A stretch of DNA of 64,000 nucleotides from Undaria pinnatifida (Eukaryota > Sar > Phaeophyceae > Laminariales > Alariaceae), in contig JABAKD010000008.1 in the NCBI GenBank assembly GCA_012845835.1, positions 3,647,651 to 3,711,650 of the forward strand, read 5' to 3'. Shown piece by piece: positions 33,489-46,300 of this stretch (positions within the stretch are counted from its first letter, which is position 1; every line of letters begins with the position of its first letter). Under the pieces are notes generated by a model that had not been told where the DNA came from, ran no database searches, and worked only from the letters and a program-made list of their open reading frames with translations. The position numbers and the translations under genes are program-made.

Positions 33489-35744
33489 AGCCGTCTCACC
33501 GATGGTTAACTGGCATGGCCCGGAGCTAGCTGCACGGAGCGGAGCGACGCGAGGTGGGGAGTGAGCGGGGTGGGATGGAGCAAGCGAGACGGCGTGGAGC
33601 AGGAGGGGGGGGGTGGAGCATTCGAGGCGACGTGACGTGGAGCGAGCGCGCAGGCTCTCGGAGAAGAATGCTTGGACATTTGTAGGGGGGATAGGGGCAT
33701 GTGGTGGAAACGCCTCCGCCAAACTGTTTTTTTGGGATCTCCGGAGACCGCGGCAGCCTTCACTGTCTGCTTTTGCGTTAGTGGTGTGGCACGCCTTCGT
33801 CAATGCCGTCGTAGAGTGTTGAAAACCCATTTTGCATCTGCACGTCCTCGCATCACCGTGGGTGCGGGATTTTCGTCCGTTGGCGAAGTTTACTGAATGG
33901 GCTTTGCTTTCGTCTTTTGCCGGGTCTTGCCAGCTATGTACCCTCTAGCAAGTACTGGAAATGGTCATGTCCAGAGAGTGACGCAAGAAGGAAGCTGCAG
34001 AACTGCTGCTGTTCATAGTACTACTGTAGCGGCCTTCTTTATCTTCGCGAAGGCCTGTTTTTTGTCCTAATTTTTTGCTAATAATAGTTCCATACATGCT
34101 CCGTTGCGAGGCCGACTGCCCCCTTACGATCGGCTGGTTACGACTCGGGAGATAAAAGTGCGCCATGAATTTCGCGCGCGCCCATGAGCAACGTGCGAGT
34201 TTACAGCAGCGTGCAGATAGCGTCACACGCAAGCGAGATTGCTCGCGAAAATACAAACTTTGGTATGAAGACGTTTTTATTTTTAAAAATGGGCTGAGGG
34301 CGCTGCGGCTCAAGCTTTCCTCTTATCTGTTCCCACTCTGTCCCGAAATTTACGGGCCGTTTGGATATTCGTATCAGTACCGAAACGGTCCTTATAGTTT
34401 TGGATGGAGTTGTACCTCTTACGCGGAAGTCAAAGCTGGTAATCCTGGGTGGACGCTTTCTAGGCTGTTGTTGTGCCCGCCTTCCCGCGGCCCGTCTGTA
34501 AAGGGTGCAGCCTACCCACCCCTCCTCTTCCAGGCGATAGGAGTGCGTATATTATAGCTGTTGTGAAGCCCAAGCATCCTTTTGGTGGTCGTAGTGGCAA
34601 GGAGGGCGTTCTTGAAGGTTTCATGTACTGATGAGGGCGCTCTCAAAGGTTTCATGTACTGAGGAGGGCGTCCCCCCCCCCCCCCTCCCCGCCGTGCAGT
34701 TAAGACGTGTCTTGTGCAGGACGGGGGGACACTCTTCCATGTTTTTTTTTTTTTTTGCTTGCTTCATCTTTGCCGTGCGATCAGTGCTGTGGCCGCGCGT
34801 TGTCACGCAGTGTACTGTATGTGTTGTGTGTGTTTGCACCCTCGACCCACTCTGCCTTTTCCTCCGCGTCCTGTCTTCTCTGTTTGCCTGGAGTGGTTGA
34901 TCGCGTGCGCGTTCGTGATTGTATACTTGTTTGGTCACCGCGTCTAGTGAACGGCAAATAAAGGGTTCGCCGGTACGGACGGCGCACGGTGGTATTACAT
35001 ACTCATTTTTCAGGGAACGGAACGGAGCACACAGCAAATGCTATTATCTTGTCTTGAGACGGCATTATCTAATACCAGATGTTATCATCAGATAGATGCT
35101 GTCATCAATCATACCTGAGTGAACGGGAAGGCTGGGCTACGCTTGGTATCATGGAGTATTATCGTGCATGCGTTTGGCGTCATGTGACCTCTTACCCCTG
35201 TCCGGAAGGGAGATTATGTGTGGTGTTATGACCCTTTTTGCGCTGCGCCCACGATGTGAGAGCCGACTTCTTGCGATTGATCATTTTTCCGTTGGTTTTA
35301 AAGCGCGCTAGGGACTGTTTTGCAGATGTGGGTTGCGACAGCGAGCGGTGCCTACAATAGCCACGTGGCACCAGACCCGCGAAGGAGAGGTGCTACTACT
35401 GCTATTATTGCTGTGGAGTCGTGATTTTTCCGGTTTGTGCTTGATGGCGGCCATTTCGGCAAAATTGGCGAAGGAACGACGAAGCTACAAAGTATCGTAG
35501 CAGTTTGTACGGACGGTGCAAGTTGTATTTTTTTAATATTCATTTTGCGGACCGACAACACCTTCCTCCCGTTGAGTACCACTTATTATTTTATTTTTTG
35601 CACGTGGCACTCAGATTGTATCCGTGTTGCTATTATGGTCGCAACAGGCTGCTGCTTTCTAATGCAATTATTTGCTGCTGCTGTTACACAACTCTGCCTG
35701 TACTCGTATTATTATTCGTTCGCTGGCGCTTCGCACTTGTTGTG
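33489..35744. other. Intergenic stretch without recognised genes
   Basis: It contains a GGAGCGAGCG-rich stretch at 33530-33660, a 130-codon plus frame at 34165-34557 with no domain or codon bias, and homopolymer runs at 34674-34686 (C) and 34742-34756 (T). Nothing further can be supported. Confidence 0.35.
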
Positions 35745-35890
35745 CTCATACAGCCTCTGCCGATAAGAGTGCATACTCCATATGCACGTATCCATATCCA
35801 CGCGGCGGTTGGGTCGAAAACTTGGAACCCACAATAGCATCAACACTCGGTTCGCACACAAATTTTACTCACGCTGTAGGCTGGACGTTT
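35745..35890 (+). repeat. Distant copy of a NAA15 exon edge and adjoining intron
   Basis: TTGTGCTCATACAGCCTCTG matches the complement of the start of the first visible NAA15 exon (60145-60165). The following text (GAGTGCATACTCCATA, CGGTTGGGTCGAAAACTTGG, AACCCACA and CACGCTGTAGGCT) matches 60508-60655 with scattered differences. Exon edge and upstream intron thus travelled together about 24.8 kb away. Confidence 0.6.
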
Positions 35891-35939
35891 TAGGGTTAAG
35901 CGGGAAGTGTATCCTATCCTCCACACCAATATTCCCGAG

Positions 35940-37850
35940 TGGTCGTTCGTTCGTTCGTGTCCGCTTGTTTCACTCCCATCATAAGAGGCGCTGTCGAACG
36001 TCTCGATCATCGATCTAGGACGCCATGCGATGCAAACACCCACTTCTCCATTGATTGGTCATATTTCATCTCCTCGCTGACCCTCAAGAAGTTTTATCGT
36101 TCCCTCGACGCCGCCTGTGTCTAGTCGGATTGTACCGGCAGCGCGTGAACATGTGTGCCCCCTTGTTTACACCCGGAACTCTGTCGGTTTTCGATTCCGG
36201 GGACTCTCGGTCCAGAGCACCCTGCGACGCGAACATGCACTCCGTTGGGTCGTCTTTCATCACCTTGCTGACCCTCACGAAGTTTCAGCTATTTCGATGC
36301 TTGTGTTTAGTTGTGTTGAAACAACAGCCAGTGAGCAAGGTGTGCTCGTTCGTTCCTTGGTGTCGGGTTCGTTCACTCCTAAGGAACCCCACTCGATTAT
36401 TATTCGATTCTCGGGATTCTCGGTCCAGGCCACCCTGCCGCTCAAAACACCCACCCCGTTGGCCATCGTTCCTCACCTTACTGGCTGCCACAAAGTTTCA
36501 GCTCTTTTGGCGCCGCCTGGATTTGGCTGTGTTGGGCCAGCATCGCGTGAGCGCCATTGTGCCTGTTTGGTCGTTATTTTCGTCCGTTCGTGTCCGCTTA
36601 GTTCATTCCGAAAAGATCCTCCGAAACTTTCGATAGTCGGTCCAGTCCACCCTAGACGCAAGCATCCATTTCGTTGGTCATGCCTCATCACCTTACTTAC
36701 TGACCCTCACGAAGTTTCAGAGCTCCTTGGCACCGCCCGTGTCTTCTTGTGTTGTGCCGGCAGCGCGTGAGCGGGTCCAACTGGTCGTTCTTCCGTTTGT
36801 GACAGTCCACCTAGTTTAACCGTAGAATCTATAATAGAAATCTAAAATAATTCAATCGGTCGTACTCACAACTGACGTTTTTCAATTTTTAAAAATAAAA
36901 AAAGTCGATTCTCGGGATTCTCGATCGAGGCCAGCCTGCGACGCAAATACCCACTCTGTTGACCATCTCTCATCACCTCGCTGACCCCCACGAAGTGTAT
37001 GTTGGTTATATAGCACTAGCCACTGAACCACGTAGTCGCGTGACTACGTAGGTCAGTGGGTAGTTTTATATGACCAACAAAGATATGTTTGAGAATCCGC
37101 CAATTGGCTCTCACCGACTTCGTAACAGGGATCTCCGGGGCTCTCTCCCCTCGCCACGCACTACCGTAGTACTCAGGGGCAAACTATCACAATCATTCGC
37201 GTCTCCAGCAATCACGCTCGCAAAGACGTTATTTATTTCCTTATTTGATTTTCCCGGAAAAAAGCGGAATTATGAAGTCGGTGGGACTCGAACCCACGAC
37301 ATCATATCTTTTTTTTTTTTTTTTTTTCATCCTCCGGCGGATGGGGAAAAATAAAGCTTTAGCTCACCACACTTCCACGTATTTTCGTACGCGTCGTGTG
37401 TCGATTTAACTCAGACGACATCATATCTTTTGTTGGTTATATAGAACTACCCACTGAGCTACGTAGCTCAGTGCGAAGTTCGATATGTCATATGTTACCA
37501 ACAAAAGATATTTACGTAGCTCAGTGGGTAGTTCTATATGACCAACAGTGTAGGCCTCTTTAGTGCCGACTGTATCTAGTTGTACTGGGTCGGTAACGCC
37601 TGAGCGCATGTTGGTGTGACTTTTCTTTCGTTTGCGTTCGCCTGGGCCATTCACATAAGAGAGTCCTCTGGAAATCCGATTCTTGGGATTTTCGGTCTAG
37701 GCCGCCCTGCGACGCAAGCATTCACTCCGTTGGTCAACTTCCATGACGTTGCGGACTCTCACGAAGTTTCAGCTCAGTTGGCGTCGCGTGTGTCCACTTG
37801 TATTGGGCCAGCAGCGCGTGGGTGTTCTCGACTTGTTTTCCGAGCTAGAA
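35940..37850 (+). repeat. Satellite array, about 200-230 bp unit, interrupted
   Basis: Each unit carries GATTCTCGGGATTCTCGGTC, CACCCTGCGACGCAAACACC, CATCACCTCGCTGACCCTCA, CGAAGTTTCAGCTC and CAGCAGCGCGTGAGC. The CCCTGCGACGC landmark lies near 36019, 36219, 36430, 36647, 36932 and 37702. A family C piece (36835-36905) and a SINE-3 block (37002-37546) split the array, so it is older than both. Confidence 0.75.
37002..37546. mobile_element. SINE-3 copy inserted in the satellite
   Basis: The body 37080-37290 matches 7180-7385 closely, and GTAGCTCAGTGGGTAGTTCT is present at the right end. AGTGT appears on both sides, a possible 5-bp target duplication. The right part holds a further partly rearranged tRNA-like end (37430-37546) and a T20 run at 37311. 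Confidence 0.6.
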
Positions 37851-38589
37851 ACGTCTCAGCAACCAGTTTATATCTCCAGGAAGACTATTAATAGCTATTT
37901 AGACTAGACTATACGACTAGCTATCGATAATAAACGTCTCTCGTTTTTGCGTTCGAGTCTATCTCTGTGATCACGGACAAAAACTCGTAACTCCGCGAGC
38001 AAGTGCTAGTCACCCTAGCCTCGTCCTCATGCCATCAGTCGGGTCCCAGCGCTGCTTGAAGCACTTGCGCCTTCGCTGCCTGCCGCGTGTGGTGCGCCGT
38101 CGGTGCTTTCAACTGCGATGTTCCGGCCTGGAGGCATGTTTACCATTTGTTTGAGTTCGTTGCTGTTGCGATCGCCCCCCCTCCGACGTTCTCCGTCCCG
38201 GCATCGTAGGGATACGAGGGTCTTATATGACTGCGGCTAATTTATGAAGTGATTACACCCCCGCCCTCACCGCCTCTCCACCCTCCGCATGCACGCATTG
38301 TGCGATGAAATCCACGCCATTTCCTAATTTGTTTGTTCGCCCCGGACGACTCGTACTCTCCTGTTGCTTCTGTATATCATCATGCCAGGCGATCCAGGAC
38401 GCCAGGAGTATTTCTTACTGAACAGGTGTACGGCACCTAATGTTCCTATCGTGACTTTCTTTTACTGAAACTAAGCACATTCGAGAACGTCGTGTCACTT
38501 GCGTACGAGATGCCGAGAACGGTAGTATTGGGTTTTGGGCAGCAGAGACGCCGGGGTAAGCTCTATAGTTACTGTAGTAGTAGACTATA

Positions 38590-38672
38590 TACCTGGTAGT
38601 AGTAGTAGTAGTGGCGCAGGAGCAGGAGGAGCAGCAGCAGCAGCAGCAGCAGTAGCAGTAGCAGCATCAGTA
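38590..38672 (+). repeat. GTA/GCA trinucleotide repeats
   Basis: (GTA)n grades into (GCA)n and (GTAGCA)n; the frame encodes Ser/Ala runs only because of the repeat. Confidence 0.85.
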
Positions 38673-38734
38673 TCAGTACCAATACGAGTAGATCGTTTCC
38701 TCGCCCGCATGAGCACATCAGACTGCGACCACCA

Positions 38735-39050
38735 CAAGCATACCAAAGCTGCCATCGAAAGCTGTAAATTATCTATCGTTATCTTCATAGATATTTTCTC
38801 CATCGCTGTCCTCCACCAAAGGTGTCACAGATCATCGCTTCATCGTTACCACCACCAAAGCTGTCGCAGATCAGTTCTTCATCGGTATATACCACCGGAG
38901 CTGCCACAGATCATTCTTCATCGTAGTAATACCTAACACCAAAGCTGCCACAGAACATTTCTCCATCGTTCACCCCCACCAATGCTGTCGTAGATATTTT
39001 CTTGTCGTTGGCCACCACCAGAGCTGCCATGTCAAATCTCTTCACCGTTA
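38735..39050 (+). repeat. About 40-bp minisatellite
   Basis: CCACCAAAGCTGTCGCAGAT followed by CATTCTTCATCG-like text recurs near 38741, 38815, 38855, 38895, 38939, 38979 and 39017. Divergence is high and no coding function is evident. Confidence 0.65.
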
Positions 39051-39224
39051 TCATTAATGCTGACCTGAACCACCCAACAACGAAAACGCAAGCAAACAAG
39101 CTGACACACAAAAATCCACCCCCCCCAGATCACCCCCATCAATACTCGCGAGCCCCCCCCCCACTTAGGAGCTCACTACACAGGGGGTGCACGTGATATA
39201 GCTCTCTACAATGCGTGGGAGGCT

Positions 39225-39400
39225 TTCATATCACCCCCCCCCCCCGAATCGGAGTACACCCCCGACGTGTATGGAAGGCATACCCATCACCCCCGACCAC
39301 GGCCATGCATGCATGCATGAAAGAGTACCCCCCCCCCCCCCCCCCCCCCTCTTGCTTGCTTCCTCGCTGTCGATGATTGATCACCATGCCTGAAGCCTTC
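39225..39400 (-). mobile_element. Poly-C tracts with a reverse family A head
   Basis: CCACGGCCATGCATGCATGC and AAAGAGTACCCCCC match the reverse complement of the family A start, with the homopolymer on the expected side. GCTTGCTTCCTCGCTG just after the C-run resembles the family B start, so two elements may share the run. Confidence 0.5.
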
Positions 39401-41274
39401 CAGCCGCCGAAACGTCGACTTGAGAGCCAGCCTTCCACGGCACAAAGAAGCCCGTCATGGAGAGAGGGCTACATACGATATGCCGCCTTGGATCATCGTC
39501 TCGTGACTTATCATCCTGAGATTTTCCACCACCAGACAACACTCCCGCAACAAAGAAAAAACGACGAAAATAACAAGGAAAAAAACAACGTGGGCACACA
39601 AAACCCCGTTTTCTCTCTCTGGATAGAAGACTTCATCTTCCCTTTTCAATCGGGGTGAAACACACAAACCCCCACCCCATACCCTCAATCTTGCCCGCGC
39701 GTTATAACCCCTTTAAAACTGCACCCATTTTTTTTTTTGAGGACAGACTACTCGAAAGTAGTGTAGGATAACTTTTGCAAGTAGTAAAGAGGTGTTACGC
39801 AACATTAACTTTTGAAAACAATCTGGGCTAACTTCTGCAGTACACAGTGAAAGTGTCAAGCCAACGGTAACAATCACCCACCTCGCCTACAAATTGTAGT
39901 TACGGGGGTGGGGGGGAAACATCCTGCCCCCTATCCCCTCTAGCAGCCCCCGCCTGCTGCAGGTGAGGTCGCAAAACGAAGCTCTCCTGCGCGTTACTGG
40001 CGTGGCTGTGGATTTCTACATAGACGTCAAGGAGGGGGAAACGAAACAAACCGATCGACACTGAAAACAAAGCTTACCCACGTGGGACAACAATAAGAGC
40101 GATAGCGACAGCGACAGCGTCCATCAACAACGTCTAGCTACGGAGTCTAGCGAACGCGGTTGGGTTGTGCCTGTGACTTGCGAAAGGGAGCACCCCCGAG
40201 ACGAAACTCTTACCACAACCAACCGTCTCGGTGTTCAACTGGTCTCTCTACCCCTAAAGTCCCGATTTCCCCTCCGTCAAGCACGACTAGCTGCCAGATC
40301 CCTATCGCAAGCCACGCAGTCTGAAAACTTGAGTCCCCCCGGCAGCGTCAAGCGAAAACAATAGACGACAACGCCGCGACGACAGCAACGAAACCAACCA
40401 ACACCAAACAGCAGAAATAAGGGGATGAGGGGACGGAACGAGGAAGGGAAGGGGAAGGGAGAGAGGGGGGAAGGGGACGAAAAGAGGATGCAAGATGAAA
40501 TCTGTACCAACCCCACCGCAGACATGCGCGGCCCGACCTACCAAAACCAGCCCCAACAACATCGCCCATCCCCCCCCCCCACCCCCACCCATGTCCGTGC
40601 GTTGGTCTACGGCATGCAGGGGTGGCTGTTGCTTCAATCTCATCCACTCACCCATCGACCCACTCATTCGTGCCAATGCGTTGTCTAAACCACGGAGCGG
40701 CGGCCTGTTGTTTCACTCACTTGGTCGATGAAATTTCTATCAGGACCAACAAAAAAAACGTGAGCATGAATCGCTGATGAAGACCTTTGCAACCAAAGAA
40801 GCCATATAGGATCCCCGCGGTTTGAAACCTTGACTGACCGCTCCTACACTAACACCTGCATAGCAAGGACAAAAGCGGCCTTGACACGCGGTTTGATCCG
40901 TTTTGACTGACCGCCTGCGGCGCTGAAACCAGTATATTAACGCCATGGTCACTCCTAGGTGGATCGGGAAAGAACGGCGTTTTGGGGGGAGGGGTTACAG
41001 GGGGGAAGAGTTTATTCCGAACAAAAGGCATGGTCAATCAGCTTTATTGATGGGCGGATCGGGAACCAAAAGCGTTATTTCTAGGGGGGGGGGGTACAGA
41101 GGAGGGGGGGGGTCCCGCTTTTGTCAAGGATAACGAAAAATAGCCGGGGGTGGGGGCGGAAGGAGACGACAAGTAGCAAAAATACCTCGACAAGCCCTCC
41201 TGTCGGGGCTGGACGCGCGGGATAAGGCCCACCAAGCGCACGCCGACCTTTCTACCAAGAGTCGGGCATATACT
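39401..41274. other. Stretch without recognised genes
   Basis: It has G-runs at 41084 and 41105, and a short plus frame near 39970-40065 reading QNEALLRVTGVAVDFYIDVK that might be an exon but has no partner. Nothing else can be supported. Confidence 0.3.
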
Positions 41275-41470
41275 GCAACAGCCGCAGTCTCAGCAGCAAC
41301 ATCAATATCAGCACCAGCCACTGCAGCAGCACAATCAGCATCAGCATCAGTAGCCCCAGCGGCAGCAGCGAACTACAGCTGCTAGCGGCAACGACGCCAC
41401 CGCCGCATCAGCAGCACCCCCAGCAGCAGCAAATTAAGCCTCAGCAGCACCAGCAGCAGCACCAAGGGCT
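41275..41470 (+). repeat. Imperfect CAG/CAT trinucleotide repeat
   Basis: CAGCAGCAACATCAATATCA and CAATCAGCATCAGCATCAGT with many interruptions. A Gln/His-rich frame is broken by stops. Confidence 0.75.
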
Positions 41471-42474
41471 TCATTGCAGGGTTGTATTTTGCTTGTTAGC
41501 GATGTAACGAGTTCAAGGAAAAGCGCACTTCAGCAATGAAGACGCCAGCGTTCAGACCGAAAGGGAAGACACCGCAAACTCGCGCTGAAAGGAGCCTTGG
41601 CCTTCAAACCGATCAGCATGCCACGACCTCGAGCCTCCTCCACGTCTATTGGTCAGAACTACGGCAACACCACAGTACAGCAGTTCAGCACAGCACTGCA
41701 GCTCAATTCATTGCAGTGCATGGTACAATACTACAGTATTGTCAGTACTGTTAGCGTCGTTCTCAACGAACGCATCGAAACACGATTCCTGACCAAAAAT
41801 CACCATTTCCTGGCGTCATTTAAGGCGGAAATCTTCAACACAATTCAAAATCAGGATTCCTGACAAATATCACGATTCGCGAATATGTCACGTTTCTTGT
41901 CACAATGGCTGACATTTTTTGTGCAGAACGACCCTTCCTGTCGGAACTGCACTGTGTCAGTGCGGTCAGAACTGTACTGTAACGTACCAGGTACAGCAGT
42001 ACTGTGCAGAGTACACCAAAACAAAGTACAGCTGTACAGTAGTACCGCCTTGCGCCAAGCACAGCAGAGTAAAGCACATCACGGCGACTCTGCGAAGTTT
42101 TGTATGTGGTCATCGTTCCCTTCGCGTCTCCGAAAAAACCAACCACATGGGTACCCCAATTTCCACACTGAAGGAAAGACCCAAAATAAACTACTTATGG
42201 GTCGCAAAACGCACCACAAAAAAAGGTCCACCATCACTGCTGCCAACAATTATTCCTTCCGTCAACGCATTTAGAACCGCACTCAGTCTTTAGGGGACAA
42301 ACCATTTGGATTTAGTGTGTGACGTTGTTCGCAGGTCTATAACAGGGGTTAAAAGACTCCCCCCCCCGCCGCTAGCCACTAAAAATAAACCACAAAGCTA
42401 CCTAAACTCCAAACGGCAGTACGTACGTACGTAGCTCACTCGAGGCACGGACACGAAACCTTGATATATCCTAC

Positions 42475-42560
42475 TATTAATACCACCCCCCTTGCCCCGT
42501 CTCGAAAGGGATGCGTGGTCAATGGTCAAATGACTGGAGCAAGCAATAAATGAGTACGCC
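42475..42560 (-). mobile_element. Family B element, reverse, beside the NAA15 3' end
   Basis: GAAAGGGATGCGTGGTCAAT, GGTCAAATGACTGGAGCAAG and CAATAAATGAGTACGCCCCC are the reverse complement of the family B head with its G-run. It lies about 170 bp past the NAA15 stop codon and might form part of the 3' untranslated region. Confidence 0.6.
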
Positions 42561-42733
42561 CCCCCAAACCAACCCCCCCTGCCCACCCGTTCTAAGCAAC
42601 AGCACCACTACCAGCGGCGACAACAGCCCCCCCAGCTCCTCCCCTGCCCGCCCAACTCCACCCGATCTATGCAAAAGCAGCAGTAGCTCCCCCCACTACC
42701 ACTACCCCCCCCCCCGCGCGCACTCCACCCACT

Positions 42734-43310
42734 CTAAGCAACAGCAGCAGCAGCAGCAGCAGCAGTCCCACCCCCTGAGGAAGCGCCAAACGCCTCAGCG
42801 AGGGGGAAAACCTTAGCGCACGCTTCTCTCAACTCTTCCACCGCCCCCCCTCCCACAATACCCTCCACCGCCTGCACCGCTCCAACACAACCCTTCACCG
42901 TCACCCCCCTCCCTCCCAACCCCGCCAGCACAAGCGAAACCGCCTGATCCTTCCCAGCTGCAGCCCCACCCCCCACCATTGCTACCGCCTTCGCCGCGCA
43001 AACCCGGGCCCCCAACGAACCCGTCTCCTCCCCTTGCGCAAGATTGACTAGCGCCTCAACAGCGCCGGTCAACCCCCCCGGCCCGAGCAAGCCCTCTGCT
43101 TCTTCGGCAAGCACGCGAGCAGCCACCGGAGAAGGCCTTTGGACTGCGGCGCCACTGCCACTACCACCCCCTCCGCTACCGCCGCCGCCAGCGCTGCTGC
43201 AGCCCACACCGTCACCCCCTGTGTCCCCCGATGAGGGCGCTTGCGCAAGGTGGTAGAGCTGGATGGCGCGGAGGAGGATCTCTGGGTTGTACGGGTCCAG
43301 GGTACGGCCT
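42734..43310 (-). CDS. NAA15: NAA15 visible exon 15, terminal, Gly/Ala-rich
   Basis: Reads [20 protein letters not shown], a long Gly/Ser run, [16 protein letters not shown], then [15 protein letters not shown] and [15 protein letters not shown] before an Ala tail and TAG at 42734. The conserved H-K-L-F-P-Y-A-L-A-F end is recognisable as [10 protein letters not shown]. The Gly and Ala runs come from GC-rich and CAG-type repeats inside the exon. Confidence 0.93.
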
Positions 43311-46300
43311 CTGGTTCGTTATTGTGTTTGTTGAGGACACAAGGTAAAGATTGTGGGGTGGAAGGGGGAGTGGGAGTGGGAGGGCGGGAGGTGAGAGGGG
43401 GTTTGTTCCATTTTTACGAGAGTTGGGTAATGCGGGGGAGGCGGGGCGGGGTACTCAATTTGTGCATGGCCGTAGTCGTATGACCATAGATCTTCGCATC
43501 CTTACTACGCCGGAACGGAACACGTCGGGTTTTAACCAAACAGGCAGACATTGCTTGCACCAAGCGCGAAGCGCCGTGAGGTGTTCGGCGAGTCGCATGG
43601 TGAGGAGGGGGGGGGGGGGGGTACTCAATTTGTGCATGGCCGTGGTCGTATGACCATAGACCTTCGCATCCCTACTATGCCGGGACGGAGCACGTCGGGT
43701 TTTCACCAACCAAGTAGACATTGCACTGAGCGCGAAGCGCCGTGAGGTGTTCGGCGAGCCGCATGAAGGGTGAACTGCGTCCTTCCAAGAACCGCTCGTA
43801 CGACGGACTTCGGCACCTTGTGCCTATTTTCTTGTTTACGAATGACAGCGCCAATGAATCACTTCGTTTTCTGGTGTGGCCACTCCAGAGAGCATTGGGT
43901 ATTACTATAAAACTGCCACGTGGGTGCTTACCATATTCACGCTACGAGATGCGATCATTCCCCTTGCGCGGAGTTAGGGTTCTCCACTCCGCACAGTATT
44001 ATCTAACCCGATAACCATCATGGTGACCGCCATAGACAAAAAAAAAGGTACCCTAATTGTCTAGCTCACGCAGTGATAAGCATGTTTTACAGCGTCGTTG
44101 CCAACCAACGCCAACCCCAGTATACATGTTTATATAATGTTCTAAAGCGTCGGTGCAAACCGAAGCCAACTATTATATATATATATTTACTATATATTTC
44201 AAGTGGGAGGGGGCGGGGGCGGTTGACAAGGGGGGTAGGTGACCCGAGAAAAAAAAAATACAACAGAGTAGCACAGGCCATCCCCACTAACAGAAACAGG
44301 AATATTAGGAACACAAACTATATCGTGTTTTTCGCTATCTCACTACAAACAGAAACAAACAGACAGACGGACAGAGAAAATACAACAGACAGGTAGGTAG
44401 GCAGACAAGACAAGACAGAGGGGTATACAGACAGAGGGATATACAGACAGGCAGACAGACAGACGAGACAATGCGCACAAGGATGTGCGGAATGGACATG
44501 TTCGGACTCCTACGTCCCGCGACAAGAATTGCGTCCTTTTGATCGCTTCAAGCACGGGATAGCGAGGAGCCGATTGGGGGAGGGTAAACAAAATAAAAAG
44601 AGTCGGTCGATGGTTGATCGAACTGCTCCAATGTTTTATAGTCCCCCCCTCTCGCTCTGGCTCAAAGTATTTGGGAGGTACAGGCACCGTTTATAACCCC
44701 TGCATCCCAGCTAGACCTTCGAGCGTGTTCCAACATTGGAGTCTATAGCGTAGGCCTAATACCACGAAAAAATCGGTTTAAAAAAACGAAAAAACACACA
44801 GCAAAAAGAATGCACCAAAACCTCCCGAACAAAATGATTAAAACAAAAATAAACGAAGACGCGCCACACACAACTACACGCTCGAGCCGCCAGCAGGAAC
44901 TTCCCTCTCTTCACCGTCACGTTGAACGGCGCCCTGAAGAAAAAAACACAATAAAAAAAAAAACGAAAAAAAAAACGAGAGAATAACTGCACGAAAACAA
45001 AAACATCCACAACCGCACAAATCAACCAAAACTCAACCAAAACACAACTACACACAAGAAAACAAAAAAAAAACTCGAGCAGAAAAAAAAACACCCACCC
45101 ACACACGTACCTAATGACCGCTCGAGCCGCCAGCAGAAACTTCCCCCTCTTTACCGCCACATCGAACGCCATCAAGTGGGTTTCCATAAACGCTCCGGCG
45201 TGCGCGCTCAACAGCGCCACCAGATGCGCCGCCTCGACCAACGGGTCCTTCTCGAGCAACGTCATCCCCAAAGGATCTTCGTCCACGGGGATTGCCGCGG
45301 CAGCGGCCCTCCCCCTGCGCTTGTTGTGGCCTCCCTTCTTCTCCTTCTCGTCAGCGGCGTCATCCGCTTTTTTAGACGCGCCGTTAGCGATTTCTTTGGC
45401 GAGCGCGGCCTGACGGGCAGCCTGATGAGGCGTTAGCGGGGGGGGGGGGGGAGGTACTCAGTTTGTGCATGGCCGTAGTCGAATGGTCACAGACCCTCGC
45501 ATCGCTACTATGCCGTGACGGAGAATGTCGGGTTTTACCCAACCAGGCAGAGAGGGGGGGGAAGGGTATGAGGGATTTATGGGGGGGTGAGCGGATAGGT
45601 TGGGGGTGGGACGGGGGCGGGGCGGCCGGGGTGTAAGAGGGCAACGGGGCGGAGGGGGAGGGATGGGGATGGGGGAGTCAAGGGGAGGGGGGGGGAGAGG
45701 TTTTGTCGTGTTTTGTTTCCAATGTTTGAAGCTTCATCTACGTGCACACCCCATAAATTATATCAGCGCATTTAATACACACTACAAGTACACGCACAAA
45801 TACGTACCAGGTATGATACACAAAACGCAGAGCACATCCACGCCATATGCCGTACATACAAACCATGCACACACGTACCCCCCACTGTACTACAGCAATA
45901 CCAAAACAATGCTGTAGGCCCCACCTCCTCGAGGATCCTCTTCTTCTCCAGCTCCTGCTCCGCAGCTTTCCTCTTAGCGTCCCGACGCACCTGAACAAAT
46001 AATAATCATGATAAAAAAACGAACCAAGAAACAAACCGGGATTACCGATAACCGTTTTAGAGCTGCATCCATACGCTAGTTCCTGATTGGAATTGGTGTT
46101 GCAGGGTAATTCTTGCAAGCCTACAAGAGATAAACCTTGAGTCGAGCAAATGCCAGGGTGTTTGCGATGTACCCTTTCTCGGTTGGGAAGGAGAGTCGGG
46201 TAGGAAAACACATTGTAACAGTATTGAAAAAAGTCGAATGCCACAATCCAAGGCCAACCCAACCCACGAAAAATCGGCGAAAAAAAAAGGTTACTAAACG

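Noticed and set aside
34165-34557. 130-codon plus frame
   Set aside because: No codon bias, no domain, and an equally long antisense frame; probably chance.
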